Source: Sphaeroforma sirkka (lineage: Eukaryota > Opisthokonta > Ichthyosporea > Ichthyophonida). From it: 27,500 nucleotides of DNA. The stretch is taken from NCBI GenBank assembly GCA_001586965.3, contig LUCW03001993.1, positions 1-27,500 of the forward strand. Direction: 5' to 3'. Positions 17,888 to 27,500 of the stretch are shown one piece after another (within the stretch, counting starts at the first letter, position 1; the number at the start of each line of letters is the position of its first letter). The translations under genes were made by a program, and so were the position numbers. The notes beneath the pieces were generated by a model. It saw only the letters and a program-made list of their open reading frames with translations. It was not told the DNA's origin and ran no database searches.

Positions 17888-18307
17888 TGATTTTCGTTAT
17901 CAGCACTTATCACAAAAAATCACTTGGTCGGGCTAAGCATGAATATTTTCGTTATCAGCACTTATCACAAAAAAATCACTTGGTCGGGCTAAGCATGAAT
18001 ATTTTCGTTATCAGCACTTATCACAAAAAAATCACTTGGTCGGGCTAAGCATGAATATTTTCGTTATCAGCACTTATCACAAAAAAAATCACTTGGTCGG
18101 GCTAAGCATGAATATTTTCGTTATCAGCACTTATCACAAAAAATCACTTGGTCGGGCTAAGCATGAATATTTTCGTTATCAGCACTTATCACAAAAAATC
18201 ACTTGGTCGGGCTAAGCATGAATATTTTCGTTATCAGCACTTATCACAAAAAATCACTTGGTCGGGCTAAGCATGAATATTTTCGTTATCAGCACTTATC
18301 ACAAAAA
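17888..18307 (+). repeat. 55-bp minisatellite, seven full units and a partial one
   Basis: Units start (TTTTCGTTATCAGCAC) at 17891, 17946, 18002, 18058, 18115, 18170, 18225 and 18280, giving periods of 55, 56, 56, 57, 55, 55 and 55 bp. Apart from the length of one A-run (five to eight A) the units look identical by eye. The period is not a multiple of three. It lies between the copia-like proline-rich region and the 3' LTR. Confidence 0.95.
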
Positions 18308-18339
18308 TCCGGTTTCTTGAAAACCCCACTTTACCTTGA

Positions 18340-18358
18340 GGGGGGGGGGGGGGGGGGG
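18340..18358 (+). promoter_or_regulatory. 19-G tract, polypurine tract of the copia-like fossil
   Basis: Nineteen consecutive G directly abut the 3' LTR start. Its position is exactly that of the polypurine tract that primes plus-strand synthesis in LTR elements. A pure-G tract of this length is unusual; its exact length may also be affected by sequencing or assembly. Confidence 0.65.
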
Positions 18359-18559
18359 TATTGAGCATGACTGAGCATGACTCATTTATTATACATGCCA
18401 AACTGGGGTTTTCCTATCTCAACTAGGTTTTACACATCCTTGACAACAAGTTATTCTGGATACGTTTTTGAACTATATTTTCACTTTCACAACATAAACT
18501 TTATTATATATTTATTTACAAAGTTAGTTCTTCTTGCTAAATAGTTCTTTAGCTTATTA
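18359..18559 (+). repeat. 3' LTR of the copia-like fossil
   Basis: A 201-bp match to 14126-14337, from TATTGAGCATGACTGAGCAT to AGCTTATTA, directly after the poly-G tract and directly before the right CATGT. Confidence 0.85.
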
Positions 18560-18564
18560 CATGT
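18560..18564 (+). repeat. target-site duplication CATGT, right copy
   Basis: Same five bases as 14121-14125, directly after the 3' LTR. Confidence 0.7.
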
Positions 18565-19295
<731 letters not shown>

Positions 19296-19474
19296 CGTTC
19301 TTCACACGCACGCTAGACACTATCCCACATTCCAATGCCAACCCAATAAGAAAGTTCTCGATCACAGTCACATCATATCGGTGTCCGTGATGTTAAGTGG
19401 ATAACTCAAATAAGAGATTCACAGTATAGGCAGCGCTGTTGGAAGATACCCACTTGTCATAAATTCATACCACG

Positions 19475-19664
19475 ATGGAACAAAAAGCATTCGAACAAGC
19501 GAATGACTTTGCTTTGGAGAAGGAATGTACTCTGGGATCACAGGTAGAATGTGCTGGAATACAATGGTGTCCCACCATGGATATAGCGGCGATTGCCTTG
19601 GTAGAGAGCCGTGTGCAGTTGCTGAGATTCTCGGGTCAGAAGTTGTGGACCACTGCATCTAAAG
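19475..19664 (+). CDS. ANAPC4: APC4 exon 1 (residues 1-63)
   Basis: Starts at ATG 19475, with an in-frame TAA upstream at 19460-19462, so translation cannot start earlier in this exon. Encodes the first WD40 strands (CAGIQWCPTMDIAAIALVES, VQLLRFSGQKLW). The donor is AAAG|GTAGGA at 19665; phase 1. Confidence 0.9.
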
Positions 19665-20245
19665 GTAGGAAATGGGATTTTTCTCACGAAGATGAATCTA
19701 TTGGGGATAAATATGAGTTAGCAAAATTATTGTGACCGCGTTTGCGAAAAATCGATCATGATATGTGTTAGCTTAAAAGTTCTAAATACAAATATGTGAG
19801 AGAGTAAGCTTCGTTTAAGCAGGGATGTATAGATTTTAACTATTGAGTGGATGCAAGAGTATAGTATGCTTTTGGTGGCGTGAACTCAATTGGTTTGAAT
19901 TTCTGATTATTGGAGATAATTGTAGCAGGATATCACAAGTGTTTGCATGATTTTGACGGCTCGTAGTAGCCGACTAAAGTTTGTATCATGCGGAGGATAG
20001 AAACAGAATACGATACAACACATAGAGCCGACATGATACTGATCGCGAACAGATAGATCGGCGGGTACGCTGGCGAGTCCACCTCCCATCTTGAGTGATT
20101 TACATGTGTATGTATAATTACAAGACCCGTCAGCATTCCCATAGCAGATGCTTGTGCGTTGGCAGTACTAGGTTAGACTCGCATATACCTTCACCTCGAG
20201 AAGTTAAAAAATATACGTTTTAAATATCGCAAGTAGATATATAGT

Positions 20246-20285
<40 letters not shown>

Positions 20286-20295
20286 GTTTGTGTAT

Positions 20296-20384
<89 letters not shown>

Positions 20385-23300
20385 GACATATACATGTTTA
20401 TGTATATATGTTTACATCCATGAAAATATGTATATATATGTGTGTGTTATATATATGTATTTATATATATATATATTCTTGATATACACTCAATCCCGTG
20501 CATGTATGCAGTACTTAGATTTAGTTTTTCGTGTGACACTATAGTATATATGCGTTTGTATGCATATATAATTTCTCCTCTATCGTGTCTATATGTATTC
20601 TTCTCTCTATCTCTATGTAGCCGGCCTTGCTATAGTGGTGGTAGATTCAGATAAGCATTCGTTTTGTAAACATATGCACAGGCGCACTCAGAGATGTATT
20701 CTATTGGAATGTCGATCACATAGGTGATACTTAAATTGAGGTTGCTATGTACTACGACAGCAGGTACGCATACATTCTCTGCAAGAATCTAGTATACCAA
20801 CTTCCCAAGTAGAGTATACACAAAGAGGAAAGAAGAGCACTGCGGTTACACAGGCGCACTCACAGACATACACGCATATTCACATATTCAAACGTGTATA
20901 TGAAAACACTCATACTCATGTAGATGTAAATATGTATACATGTGAGCGTCAAAATTGCTTTAAGCAGATTATTTCAACCAATGCTAAGTTTTCTGGGCCT
21001 TATATCATGGTGCCTGATTGGTTGACCATAAAAATGACCTCATCATTAACCTCATCACATTGCTGTTATCTGCAATCTCTTATCATCCACACGTAAATTT
21101 GTTGGTGGTTGTTTCAGATTTTCATCACTTCCAAAATCTGTTAGCCTACAACAAGGCTGCTACACGAGTGCCTATTTATTATATTACATACGGGTGAGTA
21201 TGATGTGCACTTCATGATTTCGTTTGCATATATCTCTTGTAACGATCAGCTGCTAGTGGACTCACGTGCCAGGTATTCAGTTGTTGACAGAAAACATCGA
21301 TTTCAAGATGTCATAACCGATTATAAATGGATTTAAACTTCATAGTCTTGGTGTATATCAGATAGTATGGATATGGGCAGGCTGTGCATAGATATTCATA
21401 ACAGGGATATTTGATCTTTACAGTCACACATTGCTTATATTTGAATGTTACAAATAAAACCTATGGTTCTACGTTCAAAAGTTGTCTTTGCACGGTGCTT
21501 TCACGATGATGAAGATCGTGCACGTGCGCACTCATTCTAGATCACTCTAAGCCTACCATCGATCCAACTTCCCATTTGTCTTAAAATTTTCGATTAATTT
21601 GGATTATTTATTGCAGCCGCCCACAGCATACGTGTTACTTCACTAGTTGTCGTCTGAGTTGTTTTGCAAATATGATCCCATTTGTATACTCCGCTTGTTT
21701 TCTGTATATGACCCGTCTATATTAAAACCTTCGATAGCATATTGCACTCAACACTCCACACAGCTTTGGAACGATGATAAATCTCATTTTCGGGTATTCT
21801 CTACCTGTTACAATCGGCGATGTTTGTCTTTAATCTTATGTCAATCCAGTAAACAAACACTTAGTCTAGATTCTGCGTTATCAAATTTTCATCGCATTCG
21901 TGAATTTGATTTTGTGGGGATTGTCTGCCATTTCCCTACCTTCTTATGTTGCTTACTGTGATACGTTGTAATTTTTTTTGGAACTTCTTCGAGACCGCTA
22001 TATGGTAATGGCTACTCGTCAAACGCCGCACAAGTTTCTCTCAGTTAGAAATGCAGCCAACTCTTCCTCTCTTTCTTGCCATCCCGCGCACCTACGACCT
22101 TGCAGGCGAGGCAGTTCAAGTGACCGCTTTGCGATGGCGCCCCGATGGGAAAGTGCTGTGTGTGGGGTACGATAATGGGCAGGTGGACCTGTTGGATGTA
22201 GAGACTGGCGCGACACTATACAATATGAAAGTTCAAGACAAGGATGGCCAACATGTACGTATATATGTTTGTACGATAGTGCACCGAGTACAGTACGTCC
22301 AAACTACTATTGAGACGAGAATTTCGTACCAGGAGTGAACCATTACAACTCATGTTGACAGGAATTGGTCTTCATCAACATGTCAGCAGTATTGAACTTG
22401 GTTACTCGACATCGCATCTTTTAATACTAACCATATATGACAACTGTACAATCGCTATGTGCAGACTAATGAATCTGACACTGACAACACACCTGATACC
22501 ATCAACGAATCTGAACCAGCCGAGTATTTCGTGACATGTCTGGACTGGGTCATGGAGGAAGGGGCTCCCACATCTATCATCGAAGCTGGTACAGGTAAAG
22601 GAATTTAAAATAGTTTTGCATCTAGCAGTTGAATTGGTGTGTACACGAAAGTTCTTGATGGTATGCATAGTTTGACCCTTAGCACCAATGTGATAATTGT
22701 GACAAACTCACGGTACTTGACGGAATAAATTCCACAGCAGAACACACCACCGCACGGACAGCCTCCCTACTTATTTAAATACACAGGATGGTCAACTGCT
22801 CCTGCGAATCAAGCATTAAGCAGAGTCATTTGGCACATGCTATCGAATGTTAGTTGTCTTCGCGCTTTACGACCTACAATCATGTAATTGCCTATCTGGT
22901 TTTACCTAACCGCTGCATTTTATCTACTTACACGGCCGACAGCCGTGCGGGCGACTAAAGCCAGCGGCATCTATGCGCGTGTGATTTCCATCTTTTGAAA
23001 CCGAGAGCGTCAATATGTAGTTATCTATTCTATTATAGATTCTTGCCGCAATAAATTTTCCTACTTTAATACCAGCATCGGCAACCGCATTAGCAAATCA
23101 AGCCCTCAGCAGAGGCGTTGGATCGCATCGCGGCACAGAGGGCGGGGAGACCTTGGGCACAAGCTGTGATTGTATGGTAAGTGGATTCTTCGCTTGGTCG
23201 GTGTTCTCTCTCATGGCAGTTTGCAATGTCAATAATTGGCCATGGTGATGTTTCGGATTGACAGGATTGTACGTTGATGGAGTGTATTCTCGAGAGGTAG

Positions 23301-26300
23301 ATGTGTTTTTGAGATTATCTGTATTTACGACATGATATGTTTGCGACACTATTGTTCTCGTTACAGTGCCACATCGGTCCAAGCTACGCCAACGGGCGCG
23401 AAGAGGGAGACCACGCAGAACAGTTCGCAGATCTGACCAGCACATGCACACGCACATTGCCGCCACTCTTTGGCATCAGCGAGTGCTGCGTAAAGGATGT
23501 TTTCATGTACACGTCTACTGGTAGGTTGAATATATATGTCTGTACATGATGGTGATGGTGTGTAGCGAGTTCTGGACAACGAATACTGCCACGCATGTAT
23601 ACCCCTGCTTGCGTGTGTCTAATGGTTGTATAAAATCAACTTGACATGCACATGTAAATATACTTCTTACATACAAATAGGCGCAGATGTATATGCGAGC
23701 TAAGTATCAAATACATAAGTATACTGTGACTACCCCTGTTGGTGCCAGTTGCTGTACGAGGATGATTTTATCTACTCGTCCATTTGCAAGTATTGGACAT
23801 ATGTAGAACTCGTACACATATAAAGGCGTATTCGTGATTAAAAATTGTACAAGTTGAATAAACATACAAATATATCGGGCGTACATTCGAACGTAGCAGG
23901 GTATGTCCGTGTATATGTACGTCATTCATTGTATCATTAAGTGTTGTAGGGAGGATGCATGCACATGTATGTGATTTTTCCCTAAGGAAATATAAACATA
24001 AACGTATACGTGCACTTCAAAATAGAGTCAATTTACAGCATGAAATACTTCCACATGTCAGTGTAAGCGGATTTGCACAGAGACGTGGAGGTTTTCACTG
24101 TAGATCGATTGTACGCAAACTATTGGAGGCATCTAGGTTTTAGGTTTGTAGGGTGTATTGCTTATTAGAGATTTGCTGAGATCTGCTTGGTTGCAATACG
24201 AGTGAAGTAAAATGGGCAGTATGATAATCTATACTAGTATATGGATAAGTAGTTAAAATATGTATATCAGTTTGTACTTACCAAGCAGCGGATAGAACCT
24301 CTCGAGGCATAAATTGTACACTGCACGATTCGTGCAACGGGGTTTCATATCCGCATACAGCGGTTCAGGCCACACGAGTAGCGAAATGCTTAAGCAGAAT
24401 AGCTGATTATATCGTGATCACTTATTGGGGTCGCGCGAGAATATATTCAGTGCTAATTACTTCAAATCTTTTATGAAATTTCATTATGTATCTATTTGCA
24501 ACGTATTTGTGTGTTATGGGAATGGAAGGAGAAATTATGGAGCAGACGAATACACTCGTACACCACCCCCACCCACGTACATGTACCTATATTATCCACG
24601 TAAGTACAAGCCAACACGCGTACGAAAGTTTTCAGGTACCCACATAGACACGTATTTACGGAAATGGTATATGGGCACCATCCTCGAACATATAACATGC
24701 TACCCAATGCAGTGACAGCCAGGATGATATGTGATTTTTTTTCTCATTTATTGGTTTAAGCGAAGCAAACAGTTTCTTCTTGAAGTTCGACTTTCTACTA
24801 GAAGCAGAGTATAATCAAGATGCGATTACGTGGTTGTCAGAATTGGTCAAAATTCATATGCGGACCTACATATTGGGACCTTTCTAATGGATGCTAGGGA
24901 TATATCTTAGTCTCAGGTACCTTCGAACGCTCCACTTGCGTCTAATACGGAGAAGTGTAGTAAAGTAAAAGTTCATTAGTTATGTGGCACATCGAAAACG
25001 ATTCAGTCACAACTTATGTGACCCTAACCGTTTTGATATTCGCTACGGATCGTGCCCTATGAGTATACGGTCTAGTTATGTCTCACCCAATCACTTCGAA
25101 AATATCAGGACGTATGGTCACCCCTTGTTTACAATTTTGATATCAAACATTCTTAAAACCCTCCAGTACTTATCAATTTCGATTTCTCACTCCTGGGATC
25201 GCAGACAAGCGGCCGGCGAGTGCCTACTTGGATGTGCTCGTGCTGGGCCTGAACAGCGGCACCGTCTCCTTCTACGCAAAGGTATGCAGAAAAGTATACT
25301 TCGATTTCTGCAAGTGCAGGATCAATATTGGCAGGAAATTATTCTATATGTGTATGTGTCTACTTTGTTTGTTTGTACGCATACCATACTGATAGGTGTT
25401 TCTGGACAGCTAGTGGCGGCACCCATGAAGCCACTGAGAGGACCGTGCCTAAACAGTCGGAGATGCTACAGTGTACTGAGTATGGTCTATTCGTGTGGCA
25501 TTGGAAGATACAGATGTACCATGGCAAAATATACTAGCTGTATAATTGAATGGGTTTAGGTAGATGAATACCTACGCACGCACGTGTATGTATTCATATG
25601 CATTTCTCTGATGATTCACCGTGATTTTTCAAAATAATTCAGCTCGCTAGACTCATATGTTAGGTAACTTTTAAATTCTCCCCTCTCTTCTGTTTCTGTG
25701 TGAATTCAAATATTTTAATTTTCGTGGTACTCCATTTTGTCCCGAAAGCTATTGATTATACTCACCCCAGAGCACATGACCTTCAAATCGCTGCGCACGC
25801 ACACGATTCAATTATGCATATCTCTTGTGCCGATATATGCATCACTCAAATGCTTGTATACAATATACAAGATCATTCTGAAGACGCGCAATTATACTGA
25901 ATGTCCACTTAAATAGCTAGTGTAGAAACGAACGTGGGCTTTTCAGACAAAGCTTATGGCTTTGTTCATGGAGCGTCGTCAGTGTGGCAGAATGAAAGTT
26001 CTCTTGTGGCTCAATAGATGGTGTGCTAGGGTCCACATAAAACGTTCAGTGGATACTATCATATAGTAGATTTAGCAGTCCCAGTCTACGCTAGTTGTGT
26101 TTTGTAAAGTTGTGTTTCACTAGTCTGCCTCGAAGAGGTCGTGATATGAATGTAAATAGTAGTGTTTCTCGCCGTAGAGTATTGTCTGTGTCAGATCACC
26201 TCTGCGCAGGCCTGGGAATCATGTCTTATATATTCAGTTAATATATATTACGCGAATGATTACACATGAACGCAATACAACGGTAGTTTACATATATGCT

Positions 26301-27500
26301 ACCTAACTCATTTGTTCTAATCGCTCTCTGTAGGACAATTACTTAAAGCTTAGTAAAAGATTGCTAGAAGAACATGAAGTATAGTCGGAGTATAGTCGGC
26401 TTACGTACATTCTCACTATATCCTACACATGTAGTAGATCACTATAAAAGAAACGCTTGATATACTAGTACTTGAGGTGAAACGGTTCTTGAAGTGACAA
26501 TCTTCCATGAAGCAAGTAGTCTTATGTGTCGGTTCACTCAATGGTGCGTGTCTATATCTATAAAGTACAAAAAACAAACCTAATATATGCACAGACTGCT
26601 GTTGTCGATACCCAGCACCGACGCTGAACGTGAATTTTCCAAGAATTAATTACAATGTACACGCGGTAGCGATTCGCACATTCATCATGACTCAATATAA
26701 ATCAAGACTCAGATCATTGCTTGTCACTTGTTTGACATAAATCATTGTCTTTCACTTTTTGACACAGATCATTGCCTGTCACTTGTTTAACACAAATCAT
26801 TAATGGCCCGTCACTTGATCGTAGAACATTATTTGTCACTAATTTGACATATTATACGCAATGTGATAATAGTTGATGTCGAAAACAATATTTTCTTAAC
26901 TACCAAAAGTTAGAGCCATGTGGTTGAGAAATACGTGGTATTTATCCAATATCGTAATGTGGTAAAAAAAGAGATACACTGGCGTCCTAAAGATAGTTTT
27001 TTGTTGGTATTTTAGCAGGTATTTGTAGCGAACTCTGTATAATTCTCTATGGAGTTTGTGTGTAAAAATTATCCGGTGTGATATAGCAATCGATCACGTT
27101 TACGAGGCTGATGGTCCCTGGGAGGCTTGTGCGTAAACTACTATAATTCGGCGAGTTTGGGGGTGGTGTTAGTACAATCCATAACAAAAGTGGCTCACTA
27201 CAAAATGTCTCAAATTACATACACAAACACAGGGATTGTTGTCATTGGGAAGTATATGCATCGGCGGCAAAGGTTGTGTGAGTGGGGGTATTCATAGTGT
27301 GCGTTTGGGGTCCGATCTGTCCACGCTAGTGGCCACGGTGGCACAAACGGACAAACGACATGCACGCGAAATCTTCAGACAGGATTCAAATGCTTCTGGA
27401 ACTGCGGAGGAGGCTTTGAGCAGCAGCAGCTTGTATGGAGCGAATGCAAGTGTAGATGCGGCAAGAACTATAGAGAAGAGGAACACAAGCACAGGGACCA
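19475..27500 (+). CDS. ANAPC4: APC4 (anaphase-promoting complex subunit 4), exons 1-7, 3' end outside window
   Basis: APC4 is a scaffold subunit of the anaphase-promoting complex, the nuclear/cytosolic ubiquitin ligase that triggers anaphase and mitotic exit; it bridges the platform subunits with an N-terminal WD40 propeller. Seven exons encode 356 residues in the window: 19475-19664, 22106-22254, 22465-22594, 23076-23176, 23367-23520, 25205-25281, 27233-27500+. All introns are GT-AG, and the phases agree at every junction (1, 0, 1, 0, 1, 0). Human APC4 landmarks recur in order: a first blade with IQWCPTMDIAAIALV (human VWSPKRDLIALA), VTALRWRPDGKVLCVGYDNG (human VTCLAWRPDGKLLAFALAD), VTCLDW (human VSCMHW), LDVLVLGLNSGTVSFYAKG (human LNILVLGGSSGFIELYAYG) and VRLGSDLSTLVATV (human LCLSSDLKSLSVVTEV). 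The start has an in-frame TAA five codons upstream and ACCACGATGG context. The C-terminal helical half should lie beyond 27500. Confidence 0.92.
19665..22105 (+). other. APC4 intron 1 (2,441 bp)
   Basis: GT...CCTTGCAG. Contains (AT)n at 20248-20281 and a (CA)37-(TA)7 compound microsatellite at 20297-20384. I see no other gene in it on either strand. Confidence 0.8.
20248..20384. repeat. compound microsatellite (AT)n ... (CA)n(TA)n
   Basis: About 34 bp of AT, a short unique spacer, 74 bp of pure CA (20297-20370), then 14 bp of TA. It lies in intron 1 of APC4. Poly Thr-His frames across it are artefacts. Confidence 0.97.
22106..22254 (+). CDS. ANAPC4: APC4 exon 2 (residues 64-113)
   Basis: Acceptor ACCTTGCAG|GC completes the Gly codon split from exon 1. 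Encodes VTALRWRPDGKVLCVGYDNG and VDLLDVETGATLYNMKV, the most conserved APC4 WD40 blade. Donor CAT|GTACGT, phase 0. Confidence 0.95.
22465..22594 (+). CDS. ANAPC4: APC4 exon 3 (residues 114-156)
   Basis: Acceptor TATGTGCAG|ACT, phase 0 in and phase 1 out (ACAG|GTAAAG). An acidic linker (TNESDTDNTPDTINESEPAE) leads into YFVTCLDWVMEE, the counterpart of human VSCMHWMEV. Confidence 0.88.
23076..23176 (+). CDS. ANAPC4: APC4 exon 4 (residues 157-190)
   Basis: Acceptor TTAATACCAG|CA, donor ATG|GTAAGT. A small, Ala/Gly/Thr-rich low-complexity stretch (ALANQALSRGVGSHRGTEGG) with no counterpart I can place in human APC4, so it is probably a lineage-specific loop. The exon is supported by good splice sites and by phase agreement on both sides. 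Confidence 0.72.
23367..23520 (+). CDS. ANAPC4: APC4 exon 5 (residues 191-241)
   Basis: Acceptor CTCGTTACAG|TGC, donor ACTG|GTAGGT. Encodes RTLPPLFGISECCVKDVFMY, placed where human APC4 has LPTLPKNYS and the strand before LNILVLGG. Phase 0 in, phase 1 out. Confidence 0.82.
23521..25204 (+). other. APC4 intron 5 (1,684 bp)
   Basis: GT...GATCGCAG. No repeat array or second gene is seen in it; short open frames are chance. Confidence 0.75.
25205..25281 (+). CDS. ANAPC4: APC4 exon 6 (residues 242-267)
   Basis: Acceptor GGATCGCAG|AC completes the Asp codon. Encodes LDVLVLGLNSGTVSFYAK, strongly like human LNILVLGGSSGFIELYAY. Donor AAG|GTATGC, phase 0. The longer open frame covering this region reads it out of frame. 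Confidence 0.93.
25282..27232 (+). other. APC4 intron 6 (1,951 bp)
   Basis: GT...AACACAG. Contains a diverged 28-bp tandem array at about 26710-26850 and a short AGTATAGTCGG doublet near 26380. No other gene is seen. Confidence 0.75.
26710..26850. repeat. diverged tandem array, about 28-bp period, about five units
   Basis: Units follow ATCATTGCxTGTCACTTGTTTGACA, starting near 26713, 26741, 26768 and 26796, with a fifth, weaker one near 26826. The units are clearly diverged, so the array is old. It lies in intron 6. Confidence 0.8.
27233..27500 (+). CDS. ANAPC4: APC4 exon 7 (residues 268-356), runs off the window
   Basis: Acceptor ACAAACACAG|GGA, phase 0, which agrees with exon 6. Reads GLLSLGSICIGGKGCVSGGI, HSVRLGSDLSTLVATVAQ, then a charged, Ser/Ala-rich stretch (AEEALSSSSLYGANASVDAA) to the edge without a stop. 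The SDLSTLVATV block aligns with human SSDLKSLSVVTEV, directly after the exon 6 block as in human. The Ser/Ala-rich part looks like a loop insertion. Confidence 0.85.

Larger units (their letters stand above)
14126..18559 (+). mobile_element. Ty1/copia-like LTR retroelement fossil
   Basis: About 4.4 kb bounded by direct LTRs (14126-14337 and 18359-18559) and flanked by a CATGT duplication. Parts in order: gag, two CCHC zinc knuckles, protease, copia-type pre-integrase block, methyltransferase-like domain, integrase zinc C-x2-C and catalytic core, copia-type post-integrase block, proline-rich region, 55-bp minisatellite, poly-G tract, LTR. No RT or RNase H is visible. The element is broken, with many interruptions (clearly more than five). 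The two LTRs differ at more than ten positions plus small length changes over about 200 bp, so it is not a recent insertion. Confidence 0.85.

Noticed and set aside
17336-17890. 184-codon Pro/Leu/His-rich open frame
   Set aside because: It is an alternative-frame reading of the copia post-integrase and proline-rich region; the copia blocks lie in another frame.
20288-20482. Poly Thr-His open frame
   Set aside because: It is produced by the (CA)n microsatellite in intron 1.
22019-22216. Minus-strand open frame over exon 2
   Set aside because: It is the antisense shadow of a well-supported APC4 exon.
25416-25559. Possible APC4 exon after the acceptor-like TTTCTGGACAG (frame with ASGGTHEATERTV or LVAAPMKPLRG)
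   Set aside because: Neither frame resembles the APC4 sequence expected after YAK, and the phase-0 frame soon stops. The acceptor at 27232 gives a phase-matched exon with SDLSTLVATV, which fits APC4 far better.
24984-25559. Long open frame (191 codons) across exon 6
   Set aside because: It reads exon 6 in the wrong frame (AAGECLLGCARAG). Splice sites and homology place the true frame one base off, so this is a shadow.

Overview
The window is eukaryotic nuclear DNA. The right third holds one spliced host gene with GT-AG introns of about 190 to 2,440 bp. The left two thirds are a bed of decayed retroelements. The organism cannot be fixed from the sequence. A small-exon, long-intron gene with microsatellites, beside Ty3-like, copia-like and LINE remnants, would fit a unicellular opisthokont such as an ichthyosporean. 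That is a guess; a protist of another group is possible.

Layout. 1-4146: 3' part of a Ty3/gypsy-like LTR retroelement fossil (gag, zinc-binding, protease, RT, RNase H, methyltransferase-like domain, LTR). 4147-9217: a nested knot. A minus-strand LTR is split into 4812-5041 and 8881-9097 around a block made of a plus-strand LTR end (5042-5644) joined to a LINE-type RT element (5645-8880). 9218-10404: a minus-strand LTR-element fossil with gag-like and chromo-like parts and a possible LTR end with a TATA box. 10405-14120: mostly featureless DNA with a diverged 120-bp duplication, a 214/272-bp tandem duplication, and three coding-like stretches I do not recognise. 14121-18564: a Ty1/copia-like fossil with both LTRs, a 5-bp target-site duplication, zinc knuckles, protease, integrase, a methyltransferase-like domain in an unexpected place, a 55-bp minisatellite and a 19-G polypurine tract. 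18565-19474: upstream DNA with a 145-bp (AT)n tract. 19475-27500: first seven exons of an APC4 (ANAPC4) orthologue, running off the right edge.

How it works together. The only convincing host gene is APC4, a WD40 scaffold subunit of the anaphase-promoting complex. All six splice junctions agree in phase, and the encoded peptide follows the known N-terminal APC4 propeller. The retroelements are unrelated to it and appear to be broken.

The most interesting signals are: the same Dam-like methyltransferase fold signature in two different LTR families, once apparently inside the zinc-binding part of a copia-like integrase; the LTR-LINE chimera sitting inside an inverted LTR; and the clean minisatellite inside the copia-like fossil.
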